A stretch of 64,000 nt of DNA, taken from assembly GCA_003344405.1 (NCBI GenBank), contig NOWV01000088.1, forward strand, positions 248,001-312,000, written 5' to 3'. This stretch comes from Trichoplax sp. H2. Its lineage: Eukaryota; Placozoa; Uniplacotomia; Trichoplacea. Below are positions 1 through 13,100 of this stretch, piece after piece (within the stretch, counting starts at the first letter, position 1; each line of letters begins with the position of its first letter). The position numbers were made by a program, and so were the translations under genes. A model generated the notes under the pieces. The model worked only from the letters and a program-made list of their open reading frames with translations, ran no database searches and was not told where the DNA came from.

Positions 1-2539
1 TCATGACATTTCCCTAGCTAATGTGAACGTGTCAGCATGAAACAGTCTAGGCAATATAAGGTCTGATAAGTGTTTTCTTGCTATGGAGAGTTTAGGCTCG
101 GATAACTAGGCTGCAAGCCAATGGCGACAATATTGTAATATGATTTGTATTTAGGCAACAATGAGGAATGCTAGTAACTGCTAGAGGAGAAGGAATAGGT
201 TGAATTGGATCGAGAAGAAGACAACAGTAGGTAGCGAGTTTCACACATTTAGCAGAGTATGCTAGAGCTGATAAAGGAACAGAATGCTATATCGATGTTG
301 TTCTATCTCTATTTATTCATAGGTTAGCTAATATATGATATTCAATATTACTAGCCTTATAACCTGTCGCATTGCTAATAAACTACGACTCATAACCTTA
401 TTGATATTGCTCTTACAAATCCATGTATGCAAGAGTTATTTAATTGTTGATATCAAAGCATGATACTTACTTCACTGTTATACTACCATTTTTGGGGGAT
501 CCAAGATGCAAGACATACCGTAGTTGAATGGGCAGACGGGATCGAAAAATCACGCTAAAATCATTTTACCTTCCGTATAGCAAAGCTAATTTCTTAAGTG
601 AGATCTTAAACGCTTACAAATAGTAACGTATACAGCATCCTTAGCCTATTCCATAGCTAAAGTAAATACAATCTCCTTTCGAGAATTAACGCTATAAAGT
701 GTTGTAAAATTTGATCAGACTATGAAAACTACAAAACAAAACTCCGAAATATGGCCTTTAATATGCAGCAGACTCACAGGGAGTGCTGTACACTGTTTAA
801 AACTGACTCTTGCACATTATCAAGTGCTCATATACTGCATACAATTAAAGTTGGTTTTTACGAGTAGTATAAATCTTCACTCCTGTGAAAGATAGGTAAA
901 TCTCGAATAAGAGTCAAAATTCAAATTGCTTGCACATCTATGATCGCAGGTATTTATTCTTTAACCACGAGTTCAGCTCTATCGAGCTTGTGTTGATAAT
1001 GAAGTTGAGTTGATGATTACGAATAGACTACGCCAGTAATCAGAAATTCTGTATTATTTTTGCATTCTTTATTACACTTAACACCAGCAAATCCATAAAA
1101 CACCTGTACTTTCACAGTGACAAATAAATCTTAATTTGAAACATTATAATAAGAATATTCATGTGAATAATATCTGCTAATTTAAGTAATTAGTATTTGA
1201 TAAAATTCATTTGAAATGGTCATGTAACTTTTAATAGATAAGTACATATATATATATTTATACTTCATAATTCGCAGCTTTGTAGTTTCCATCCTTATAA
1301 CTAGACATGAAATTGCTAACGCAATTGTTATACCCAGGGAAACAAACATTAATCTGAGGGATAAGATAATTCAAGTCTCTTAATGAGATGAAATATAATA
1401 CCATGACAGGATAATATTATTACTAACAACGACATAAACTATTTTAATTATGTATAGTAGAATATCTTAAATGGACCATAAAACCGGAGCTGCATATTGA
1501 GCAGACCGTCAGTCACCATCATACATGCAATTATTACTACGATATTTACTACAGCGCACTATATGCGGCAAAGAGAGTAGTTGCGTAAACTATATAAAGA
1601 ATCCTGCTAACTTATTTGTTAATATACTACTTAATTAACCATAAGAATGGATCATATAGCATAGCAATATTGAATTAGTGGTGTAAAAGTTTCAATAAAA
1701 TATACGACAAAAAACGAATGAAATAATCTTTGAAGTAATAATGATGAACTTACTGTACTTCTATAAGCCATTATCACTATTAGTGACAATTTTACCTCGA
1801 AATCGAAATGATAAATCTGAAATACAAGTCTGTTCTCTAAAAATTGCCATTAGTCAGCTATTTGGCTACACTTCATTATGCTTCAGGCTGACATCGGAAA
1901 ATAAATTCATAATTTTTAACGTGTAAGAACTATACCTCACAGTTACAAAGCCTAATTTCCCCACGTATTGACTCAAAACTACATAGAATTAGATATCGCT
2001 TAATACCAGTAATATACCACATGGATAATAAATATCAAGTTTGAACAATGCTTCCAGCATTGTCTTATAAATAAAGATGTACACAACATATATATTTATA
2101 TCTAAATAGATATATATATATAAATACTAGCATACTTGCCAAAGTTGTCTTTATAATATAGCCGTATGTAACTAAATTGTATATCACAAGTTATTACAAG
2201 AGATTTACAATCAATACGTGCGTATTACATTGTTATAGCCAGTCTGCTAATATTCTTAATTGGTTAAGATTGAGAATGATATTGAAAGCAATAGAAATTG
2301 AAATATTAGCTTAAACTAATCTAAATTACTATTCCAAGAGTAGATTACAGTTTATGCCTTTAGTTATTTTCTAAACACCGTATATATAGTGCAAGTACCA
2401 CTTTAATTTTTGTATCGTCAGGCTATCCAAAGGATGCATCAGTTCTCTTTCATTATGGCTGTATGCAGTAGATACAAGTTGCATGCGTCAAGTTTTTTGT
2501 TGTTTCCAGACTTGAAAGGTGATTTATTTCATGCTGGTG
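1..2539. other. Non-coding flank, no gene recognised
   Basis: AT-rich sequence with no reading frame longer than chance and no protein motif that I recognise on either strand. It contains short AT dinucleotide runs around 2090-2125. It lies 3' of the minus-strand ETS gene, so its right end probably holds that gene's 3' untranslated region. Confidence 0.5.
2523..2528 (-). promoter_or_regulatory. Candidate poly(A) signal of the ETS1/2-type gene
   Basis: The minus strand reads AATAAA about a dozen bases after the TAA stop of the ETS gene. This is the canonical hexamer, but it is unusually close to the stop, which would give a very short 3' UTR. Whether it is used is inference. Confidence 0.4.
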
Positions 2540-5500
2540 TTACATGATTCTATCTCCACTCGGTATTGATTCAAAATGTGATATTAAAGGTAGATGTCTG
2601 ATTTCGCCAGTTCTGGAAATAACTAAGCCAACGTAGTTGTGGACATCTTCCGGCTTATAACCGATAATTCGTGATAGATCACAGACAAATTTATAAACAT
2701 ATCTTTCACCAGCCACCTAAACAAGAGTGCAGTAAAAATTTAAGTCAATGATTGGGTAACACAGATCGTCTCATCTCTAAATCAAAAGCGTTGTAAGATT
2801 TAATATCTATCAATTTTATAAGCGCTATTGTCGTTTTACAATCTATTTAATAAAGACCTTCTTAATAATATGCTTGTCGTAATAATATCGAAGTCCTCGA
2901 CTTAATTTTTCATAATTCATATTTGGCTTATTTTTACGACGACCCCAAAGTTCGGCTACTCGATCTGGATCTAGTAACTTGAACTCCCAGTCATCGCCAG
3001 TCCACGCGATGCAAGGTGAACCCATTTGTAATTTATCCGTTAACAAATCTAGTAGAAATTGCCATAGTTGAATAGGACCATTGCCTATTGATGATAACAG
3101 TAATAAGAATAAGATTGATTTAACTAACGCTAACGTTAGCTTTCGAAAATCCGATTAGGACCATCTTAATCATATCATGAGTGAGTAACATTCTGCATCT
3201 ATTGTATTACCTGGTTATTTTAATAAAATTTTATGATAATAAACAATGAAATAGTCAAAAGACTGTTCTTCCTGGATACGTATACTTAACTCTATACTTT
3301 ATATCCCAGTATTTTTACACAACTAATATTTTAAAGTAATTTCTGCTCTTTCTCTAACGTTTTAATGTAAAGTTATTCATAACGCTAATATTTCTAGATC
3401 TGTAAGTGTCGCTAAATTTAATTCAAAAAACCATAAATAAGCATCTAACATTTTCGAATGAACTCTATTTCATGCTGATCATAAGTTAAAAAAATTGTTT
3501 AATGCTTTATTAAAGGAGAATTAAATATCTTTACCTGTAAATGATGCCAATACATTAGCGTGGACGTCGTGTTTATATTTAGAATTTATATGAGATAAAG
3601 GCATACCGGGAAGAGAAAAATTTTGGCTTGCTCTGCTGGCTGTTAAATTACCTTTTAATACGTGTAAAATGGGTATTGATTGTTATTTCAAACATACTAA
3701 TTTTGTTTTATTTTCCATAAGTTAGAAATTACGATAAAGAATAAGAATAAACAAGTCATTAGAGCTTTTTTCTAATCCAATATACTGTAAATTGTAAATA
3801 TTTCATCAGTGGAAGTACTACTTTAACTGTTACAAATATAACAATTAAAATCCGGCATTAAAAGTAAATATTACAGAGTTATTTCTATACAATAACTGAA
3901 TTTGACTACTAAAAATATAACCGCAAATAATAATTCTAAGTTATAGCGTATCCTTATTGATTTATCGTTAGGAATGTTGAGAAATTTTTAAAATACTCGT
4001 ATACATTACGCCGCTACAAAAACTTTATATTTAATGACCTTGCAATCGTAGACTAATTAGAAGAAATTACTTAAAGCGATGCATCGAACAATTTTAATCG
4101 TAAAGTCACAATAATTAAAATTTTTTGTAACTTGTTCAAAGTAAATAAAGAAAGCCAAAGGCTACTGAAACTGGAACGTAAGATAAAATTGTGACTAAAC
4201 TCAATTCGTCTCTAGCAATGTTTAGTTAATGATTAAGGTACTGTTTATAGATAAAACTAGTATCTGCTTACTTATGGAGTTAAAATACTATATTTCAGTT
4301 TTGGAGGTTTTTTAGAACGGTAATCTAGGCAATGTATTACCAATCTGGATACTAGCAAATAGATTAAGATGATAACCACGAAAAGCTCTCGATGGAGTTC
4401 TACAACTAAGAATGATTGTAATATTTCAAGAGATACGGATATCCACAATATTTAAAAGGGATAATTTACACTTTTATCCTAAGTAGTAAAATTGACCAAT
4501 ACTCAAATTTAAAACTGAAATATTATCCACTCGGATGATAAAAATACTGTTAAATATTAAGATAAAAAAAATTTTTTAACTCATGTATTCAGGTCGTAAA
4601 AAAGTAGAAATAATAAAATGGATCATCTAAAGAAGCGTTCTTATTTATCTTAAACTATAACTTGGCAATTTTTAACTTGTAGTAACTTACAGTTTGTATA
4701 ATAACCATAGTAATAGCAGCATTATGTTTTTTTAATCGCTTCATGACAATCCAAAAATATTATTTACCTACAGAATCCGCTTCCCAGGCTACAATACGGC
4801 CTCCATAATGTTGATTGACATCGATGGACTTGAGACAACCTTGATTGCCTTGCCTTACTGTAAAATAAATCACTAATTAATACAGTATTAACCTATCGCT
4901 TTGAATATCCAGGCATTTTATATTATGTTAGTTTAAAACGTTTAAGATTAGCTATAATCCAGTAGAGAAAGATTGATAAAATATAGTAGCTTATCAGTGT
5001 TGTTTTTAGGCTAAATTATTTATCAATAAATTATCGATTAGGACAGGTAAGGCAAAGATTAGATTGAAAATATTTTATTTTTGTATTTAATTCCTAATCA
5101 TGCATTAGATGATAAGTAATCATATCGTGTGATATTTTATGAGGATCATCGAAAGTAAATTAATCTAATCTTTGATAATTTAAATACTGAGAATAATTAT
5201 TATTAGCGCATTTCATAGTGTTAATAGCTAATCGTGCAAATTTCTGGTACCATTCATGTTAGTTGCTTTGATAGTAAAGCAAACAACACTTGAAAATATC
5301 GTTAAAATCCTTGATGGATGAATTACATTATTAATGGGTACTACATTTAGCAAATTTGATAAATTACAGCATTATTTTTAGTTAGTTGGTGTGGATGATG
5401 GATTGTATTATTGGTAATTTTGCTATCCCGTATAACTAGGCTATTTGGAAAATTGCATTGTGGTTTGTCTCTATATTGAGTACAGGATAAATTTATAAAA

Positions 5501-7835
5501 GTTCATTACCGCCATTGTTAATTTTCGACATGAATGATTGAACATTACAAATAATGATAACTTTATGACTATAACGAATGCATTCCATGACCAGGAAGGA
5601 CATTATCTACATTCTGGCCGTCACTATAAAAATTTTCCATGGCAAACTATTGCAGCTTACACATTACATTTATTACCATAAATGACAGATAATGGAAAGG
5701 ATATTATAAGAAATATATATTGTTGATTTTTATATGGATGTTAAAACATAAGCAGGAATTTTCTTAGCGCTTTAATTTAACCATTTTCCGTTGTAGCTAA
5801 TGAGATTTTTTTGGGGGCACGAAGAGAAAATTGTTACTGTTTTGCCTTAATTGATCCTATTAACTCTTATAATGTTATCTATTTATGAATATATCATAAA
5901 CGTGCGGTTGCTATTTGATTAGAATAAAGTTTGAGAGAGTAAATTTGCTATCAAGATTAGAATAAACGTGGCCAACATGGAATCTATCTAGATAGTCTTC
6001 TATTGATTTAGAGAACTATAACAGTACAATACCGGTTTATAGTGGAGAAGTAAAACAGAAATAAAGGAATTAATAAATTAACAGGGTAAATTGATGGATG
6101 TAGATGAAGAAAATCAATGAATTACTTGTTGTGTGGGTAATATAATTTCCGAACAGCTATCAACAGGAAGGTATCTTAACAATATAATGGTGTAAAAATA
6201 TAGAATATTAAATCTAAGTAATGACTTTGCACGTTTGGATATTACCGGAGTCGGACTGTTGCAAATAAGATACATTGAATAGATTGAATATATAGAGCAC
6301 AAAGAGCAATCAATACAGTAATATAATATCAAGCATGATACTTGGCACAATAAGTACTTTAATACAGGGGCTATCAAGCAGGAATAAATACTGTGCTATT
6401 TCGTTTTGGCGATTCATGAAATACATGCAAAATTATTAACTGATTGTATTCAAACCAATTTATAACAGGTTAATTATTTGATTAAGACGAAAGACTTTGT
6501 GCCGTGGATTAGCTTATGCATGGAAACAAATCATTTTTTTTGTATAACTTCCAACGGTGTATTTTAGTCTGGAAACTATCAATAATTCCATCTATTATAT
6601 AGATAAGGTACTGAAATGGCTGAAAGTAGAACTTAAAGTAAAATGTAGGGAAAGAATCGACGCTTGCCAACAATTAATTAGTACTAAGGAAAACATCGAC
6701 AAACCAACTCAACATATTTGTTAATTATGATCATGTAAGTATTGTCGTTGAATGCCGATTTTAACTGCAAATGTTAATAATTAGATATAGAGTATATCCT
6801 CTTAATCATCCTCCTCTAAATAAAATAGAATAATCAGGAACTGTTAAAAACATCCTCTACTGCTATTTATACGTACTAACCTGAATTAAGATGAGGTGCC
6901 GATTTCTCTAATATTTCTCGATTGCTGTCCTCAATCAATAGTTGCAAATGCTTGTACAAGATATCTCCCGCAAATGGCGTGGGTAGCGATAGAGCCATTA
7001 AATCACATCTTCTTAATTGACATAATTGTTTGCCGTTCATTTCGAAATTATTAGTTGATAAATCGTTAAAATTAAATTCATCAATCGACCACAATAACCA
7101 TTGCTTTACGTGAGCCTGTGTCCAATTTCGTGGATCTAATATATGAATGGGAGATTGAATTAATAACTATTCAAAAATAATAAATTAAATTCATGAATAA
7201 CTGTAATCAATAAAAGTAAGAGTTAAATGTTATCAAAGAAATATGTAACACTTTATAACTTTAATGAAGTTGTAGCGACTATCGTAAACGAATAGCAATA
7301 ATAAACATATTTGATGGATATTTTACTTACATTGGATGAATTAAAAGGCTAAGGTTTATTTATAGTAAAACTTTAAAGATAAACTCGCATGACTATTACG
7401 ATATTTTAATTAAAGATAATTGAATATTATAGCAAGGTCAGCAAAATGATGTAGAAATGGTAAATCAAATGTAATGTTAGTCTATCAATTTCAACCCCCA
7501 AGAACTAGATGCTGTAAGTAGTATTCCTTGAAATAGTTCTTTGTTTATAAAATAAATATTATCTAAACTTTTAATTATTTTTTCGATCTGTTAGCAGCGC
7601 TTATTACAATTAGCACACTTTTTGCTTCAATATCAGTAGACACTTTATCAGTTAGCATAAGCCATAAATATGCGTATCATTAAAGTGATGATTATTGAGA
7701 TTAGTATCTTCTGCATCGAAAGGATCTTACCGTTAGGAATTTCGTAAGCAAATTTGACAGTATCGAAACTGGATAATCTTTGCATAATAGGATCGCAGTT
7801 ATACATTTGCATTGGAAGTAGGCTCATATCCATAT
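2540..7835 (-). CDS. ETS1/2: ETS1/ETS2-type transcription factor (Pointed + ETS domains), 5' end incomplete
   Basis: Sequence-specific nuclear transcription factor. Exons in gene order are 7835-7731, 7135-6881, 4857-4768, 3084-2858 and 2716-2540. Phases agree at every junction (1, 1, 1, 0) and give 283 residues from the ATG at 7833. Exon 7135-6881 encodes the Pointed/SAM domain, starting [13 protein letters not shown] and containing MNGKQLC and [11 protein letters not shown]. The last two exons encode the winged-helix ETS domain: [14 protein letters not shown], then WEFKLLDP, the recognition helix [15 protein letters not shown] with both DNA-contacting arginines, and [17 protein letters not shown], and the IPNDPRNW entry to the Pointed domain, point to ETS1/2 rather than GABPA, FLI or ELF. 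The first listed exon may start at its internal ATG or be preceded by an acceptor at 7836-7837; I found no exon further upstream. The donor after HIIKK is GTCTTT, a poor match to consensus, but it is the only one that joins the domain in frame. Confidence 0.9.
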
Positions 7836-10154
7836 CTAATCGAAACGCAAGAGAAATAAATTGATCGTTAATACTAGCGTGCTAAGTTGAAATGAATGAA
7901 AAATTGATGATATCCTCTTTTATAATACAAGAATAAAGGCTTGTTGTTATAGTACAAGCTATACCGGATTATTTAAAAGGCACATTTACTAGTCTATTAG
8001 AGCAAAAAAGTAGTTATCCTCTAATTACAGAAACTTGTGTCATTTATATTAGATCTGGACTTAAAATTGACAAAAATGATAGAAAGGACATCCCTTAGTC
8101 TTCTGAGAAGTTTCGAGAAATAAAAGTAAGAGAAAAATTTTATTGACTATTGCATCCATGAATATCTGTATACAAATTATCAACTAATTTTTTATTGATT
8201 ATACTTACATGAATAGAAAGGATATAATAACCTTCTATATATATCGTATTATAACGATCAGATTTATGTTAATGGTCGATTAGACTAGCTAAATTGATAG
8301 CACGCGAATGCTATTTATGTGCAATGATCAATATCAGATCATCAGCAAGGAAAAGTAGAAGTTAAAATGATGTAATTATTATCACTCTATATGTATTTTA
8401 CTGAACCATTAATAATAAGCATAGCGATGGAGAAATGTTATTTTAGTAGGAAGTTTGAATCAGTATTACCGTCAGGAGTCAGAAAATAAAACAATTTTGA
8501 AGTTTTGATGAAATCTCTTAGATCCCTTTTTTCTTTCGTTTAATCCTTGGCTTGCTAGTGACCAGAATGAGCGTAAACACTCTAACCCAGGAGTTTTACT
8601 TAATCAAAGGTGCAATCTTGATGATCAACACAACACTCTATTGTTTTAGGAAAGATTTGATATTAATAGTCTGTTTACTATTAACATATTAAACTGTGTA
8701 GATATACATCAAGCACCACCCAACTGTTATCCAACCATCAATCATACTACTTTATTTCTGCTGACGTAACAATCAATAAAGCCTCAAATCTATCTTTTCA
8801 ATTTGTTCTCAATCGACCGAATACACGGTAGCGAAACTTTTGATTATAAATACTGTATGATATTTACATTGTTTATTATGAGATAAATGTTTAAAAATAT
8901 ATTAATAATTTGATGGGATACATGTATATATACATTCATAAATACTTAAATGAAGGTCGTAGATATACAAATAGAAATTTTTTTAAGAGGAGTTCTTGCT
9001 ATTGTGTAGGTCTTTCCAAATAATCATTTTCGAATGATAAGTAACATCTTCAGAGTTTATTACGTAAAGTTTTGATTAATGAAATAGAGACTTTAAAATT
9101 AAATCAATATTCTATCAGCCGTATCATCATTTGTAGTTAACGATGTTTTAAGTGAACGACTTTGTAACATGCATTGATATTATATACTCTTTGTTCTCAA
9201 AGGCGTAATATTTACTTGGGAAATTTTCGTATTTCCCTAATAATCAATAATAGAAAAGCTACGATTTAAAAAATAAGTGTGAGAAGAATTATTTATAAAA
9301 CTAGGAATGATTATTTTATAATACGTTAAAATATAGTTCGAGGTGGTTAATAATTCAACATTCGATGAAATGAGAAAGAAAATGCATACCAGGAGATCAA
9401 TTTTATCAAAAATTGAGAGAATATTAATGGCCTATCATGAAACAAAAATTTCTAAAGACAATTTAATAGTCTTAAATTGTAAAACTATTATATGATGATT
9501 CTTTACGCCTCAATTGAAGCATACCGTATGTTGGATAATATAGGATTTAATTCAGTCGTTACAAGCAGTTGTATTGATTGTCCTTTTGATAAAGGTATGA
9601 AAAGTATTCAATATGACAAGCATTGGAATTTAAAAGCTGTTCCATTTTAACATCTTGGTTATAATGATTAGTATAGAAGGAATAAGTTATCAATACAGTC
9701 AGTGAATTGTTGATGGTAAATGGAAATGTTATTAATTTTCGCCTGCCAATATAACAGGCATTCAATGGAGCTATTATCTATTAATAGATACTGTTGTGTT
9801 CTTATTTCTATAGATTGTTTTGTAGAAGTAAAACTTCTTCTATTGATTATTGTCCTTAGATAAGTAGAAGCAAGGAAGTAAAATGGTTATGGATGGTTAA
9901 TCAAAGATAAACGTACCTACTTATAGCACAGTTAGCAGATGTACTGGAATAATTAGGAATGTTACCAAAAGCGGTCTTATAGATTTTATCTTCTTATTCA
10001 GAAAAAGTACCTATTATAATAAACGCGACTATCTTTATAGCTCTATCGCTAGCTATACCATCGCTTTGAAGTCATATGAAACTGCAAATATATTCTTTTT
10101 CTTGGTTAAGCTCTAGCTTTTGCAGCTAAATAGTAAAAGTATCTATAGTATTAA

Positions 10155-10180
10155 TTATATATATATATATATAATTATTT
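10155..10180. repeat. AT dinucleotide palindrome
   Basis: A TAATTA-flanked (TA)n run that is its own reverse complement. It is a simple repeat, and nothing around it suggests a function. Confidence 0.6.
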
Positions 10181-13100
10181 AGAATCGATCGAAACCGGGA
10201 ATCATTTAAGTAGTTACAATACTTTAATACCGCAACGTTAAAGCTTATAATCTTGTATTTTATAAGTGTATACTGCTTTTACTGCTTCTTACTTTTGCGA
10301 AAGTTATATGATATATGTGCCTATGTTGATAATTTGTAAAGATTTTAAAAGTAGACGCTTATATTACTTTAATGAGTCACCAAGGTCAAAATATTAGCAT
10401 AAATGCAGTCCGTACTATTGAATGGTGTGGTAGCTTTCCATTAGATAAAGAAACAAAGTAATCTATTCGTCTCTAGCTTAAACATCTAATCAATGATTTA
10501 TGGATAGTAATTACCATTAGTATATCATTTTAATAAATACTTTTTATCAATGATTTCTAGTACTAATGGTTAAGCCACTAAAAATGACGTTCTATGGGTT
10601 CTTAATTAACTATTTAGAACAGATGCTTGCCCTTTATAGTTATGATTATCGAAATTCGTTTGTTTTTATATTAGGGCAACTCGCACACCACCCAATCGTT
10701 CTATACTGATATCTACTTAAGAATTTATAAATAAAATATCGACACAATGGCGATTGTGAAAGCTGTTGGTCATACACACAAAGCCAAGTTACCTACATGC
10801 TTACATTAATTTTCTAGCTAAATATATCGAAAAATTTGCGTTAATTTATGATAATTAAAAACGTTGAAAGTCACATGGCAGAAATCAAAATGATTATCTG
10901 AAAACTGGTATATTTTTCATCCGCTTCTTATCAACACTGATTTAGTATAATTATTGCCCTCAATGTTTGAAGTAGTCAACAAGAATAATTATATAACAAT
11001 AATTTTAAATAAAATTGAAACAAATTGTTTAATATGGAGTTTGCATAAATTATAATGCAATGAAATAATTCTTTACAACAGATATACTTATAGATATTCC
11101 TATATATCTTTAAGCAGTAAGTGTTGATTGGTTGATGATGAAAGCTAAAATATAGTACTCATGTTAGCCCTTAAGATATCTGAAACTGCGATTTATCGAA
11201 CGATGTATAAAATATTTATCTCTAGTTTTCATTCATAGACAGCAGTATATCAATTTAACGTGGCTGGATACGAATAAAAATGCTTTATGTAGAATCTAAG
11301 AGAGTAAGTAAGAAACAGTTTTGATATTTAATCCTGTATGGAAATATAGTTGTAAATAGTATTGACCGTGATATGGATGAATGATTAGGTAGAATTAAGC
11401 CTTCTCCTGATGTATAAAGAAAGGAGCTGGAATATAGGCGCTATATAAATGTATTGGATATGATAGTTTATATCACGCTTGATCGATAGAACCAGTGTTA
11501 GTAATATATAAAAATCAAGTGAAATCAGAAATAGAAAGACTTGCAATACAAAAAACGATAGTTAATAAAGTAAATAAAATGGTTACTGTACCAAGATATT
11601 AAAATCGAGAAAATCCGAAAACCACATTATTTACTTAGATAGATTTTGAAAGGTTAAAAAAATGTGTGCGTGAGAGCTATATAGGAAAAGATGACGAGAT
11701 CATAATTATTTAACGGAGTAACTTGATTACTTAAATTTTACTATGAATTATTGATAAATTATGAAACAGTATTCATCAATTGTATTTAAAACTATTAGTT
11801 ACAATAAAACTTTTTAGTTCGTACGATAAGCCAATGATTATTAAAGCAACCATAACCGATAGAGAATTCACATTCAAACAAAAAAATCATCATGATTCTT
11901 GCAGCATACTTTCACTTTGATAGCTTAGATTTTTATTGAACCGAAATTTGCATTTACTTAATTTATAATACTCTTACAAAGCACTTTGTAAAAGCTGTTA
12001 TCGACTACATTTGGATTCTTATACTAATAGCTCCAATGTTCAATCATTGTATTAACTATTTCTCAAGAAAAAGCATTTATAAATTAACATTAATGTTGAG
12101 TTAGCTAAAATTTAAAAGTTGTGATTTGTTTACTTATTACAGGAATGAGGGATACAATGATAATAAATCAAAAGAGAGCAAATATGTAAGTAAACTATGC
12201 TGTCTTAATTTTTGAAACTTCTTTTATTAATTTAAATCGCAATGGAGCGAAAATTTCAAATGAAATAATAATAGCGGAAACCATTTGTGTCTTAATTGGT
12301 GATTAGGGCGGTTTCATCTCCAATCGAATAATTTATAGTACGGTTACTGGTTAACCCATTAAACTACGGGGAAAAGAAAGATATTGTGAAAGTAGAACAG
12401 ATATTAAGAGACGAAATTAAATGAAATGAACAAATATGAGAAATCTTTTATCGCTATTTGTAATACACTTCGGTATTTTTCAAGTGTGATATTATAATCT
12501 CAAAACTTGTCATGATTAAAGTTTTATTTTTGTGCCGTTAATTCTATGCATCTCCACAGGAAGTATTGTAGAAGATGCGTATACTATATAGATTTGATTT
12601 GTTTTTCTAGTCTATTGGCATACTACGATTACTAAAGCTTGTATCAGTTTTTTAACTGTTGGCAGATATCAGGACAAAATTTAAAGGACAAATTAGGCAT
12701 AAGTAATCTTTAATTTCATCATTTCCACTTAAAAGAATTCTTTTAAATCTGTTTTGATATTCGCTTTAAGGATTGTAAAATCACACCAGTTGTCCCTTAT
12801 ACTGCTATCTTCATTTTACCACTCTTATTATAATTTAGAGTAGATATGCAATTAATTAATTAAAAATGTCTACTATCTATTGTTATCTAAATAAATTCAC
12901 AGCTATTATTTTAGCACTGGTTTTATCGGCAGCTGGCAGAGAGTGTCGACAAATCCAATAATATAATCAAGATAATTGATATTATTTTTAATAATCGTTA
13001 TTTTGACAGATCCTTCGTGGGTAGATCTCAGATCGAGGCGGTGGGATTAAAATGTGACCAAAAACTAATTTTTTAATCCACTCTCTATTTGCTTGACTTT

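Noticed and set aside
12141-12186. Short exon-like segment between TTATTACAG and TATGTAAGT
   Set aside because: Splice-like ends around about 43 bases arise often in AT-rich DNA, and nothing nearby joins to it.
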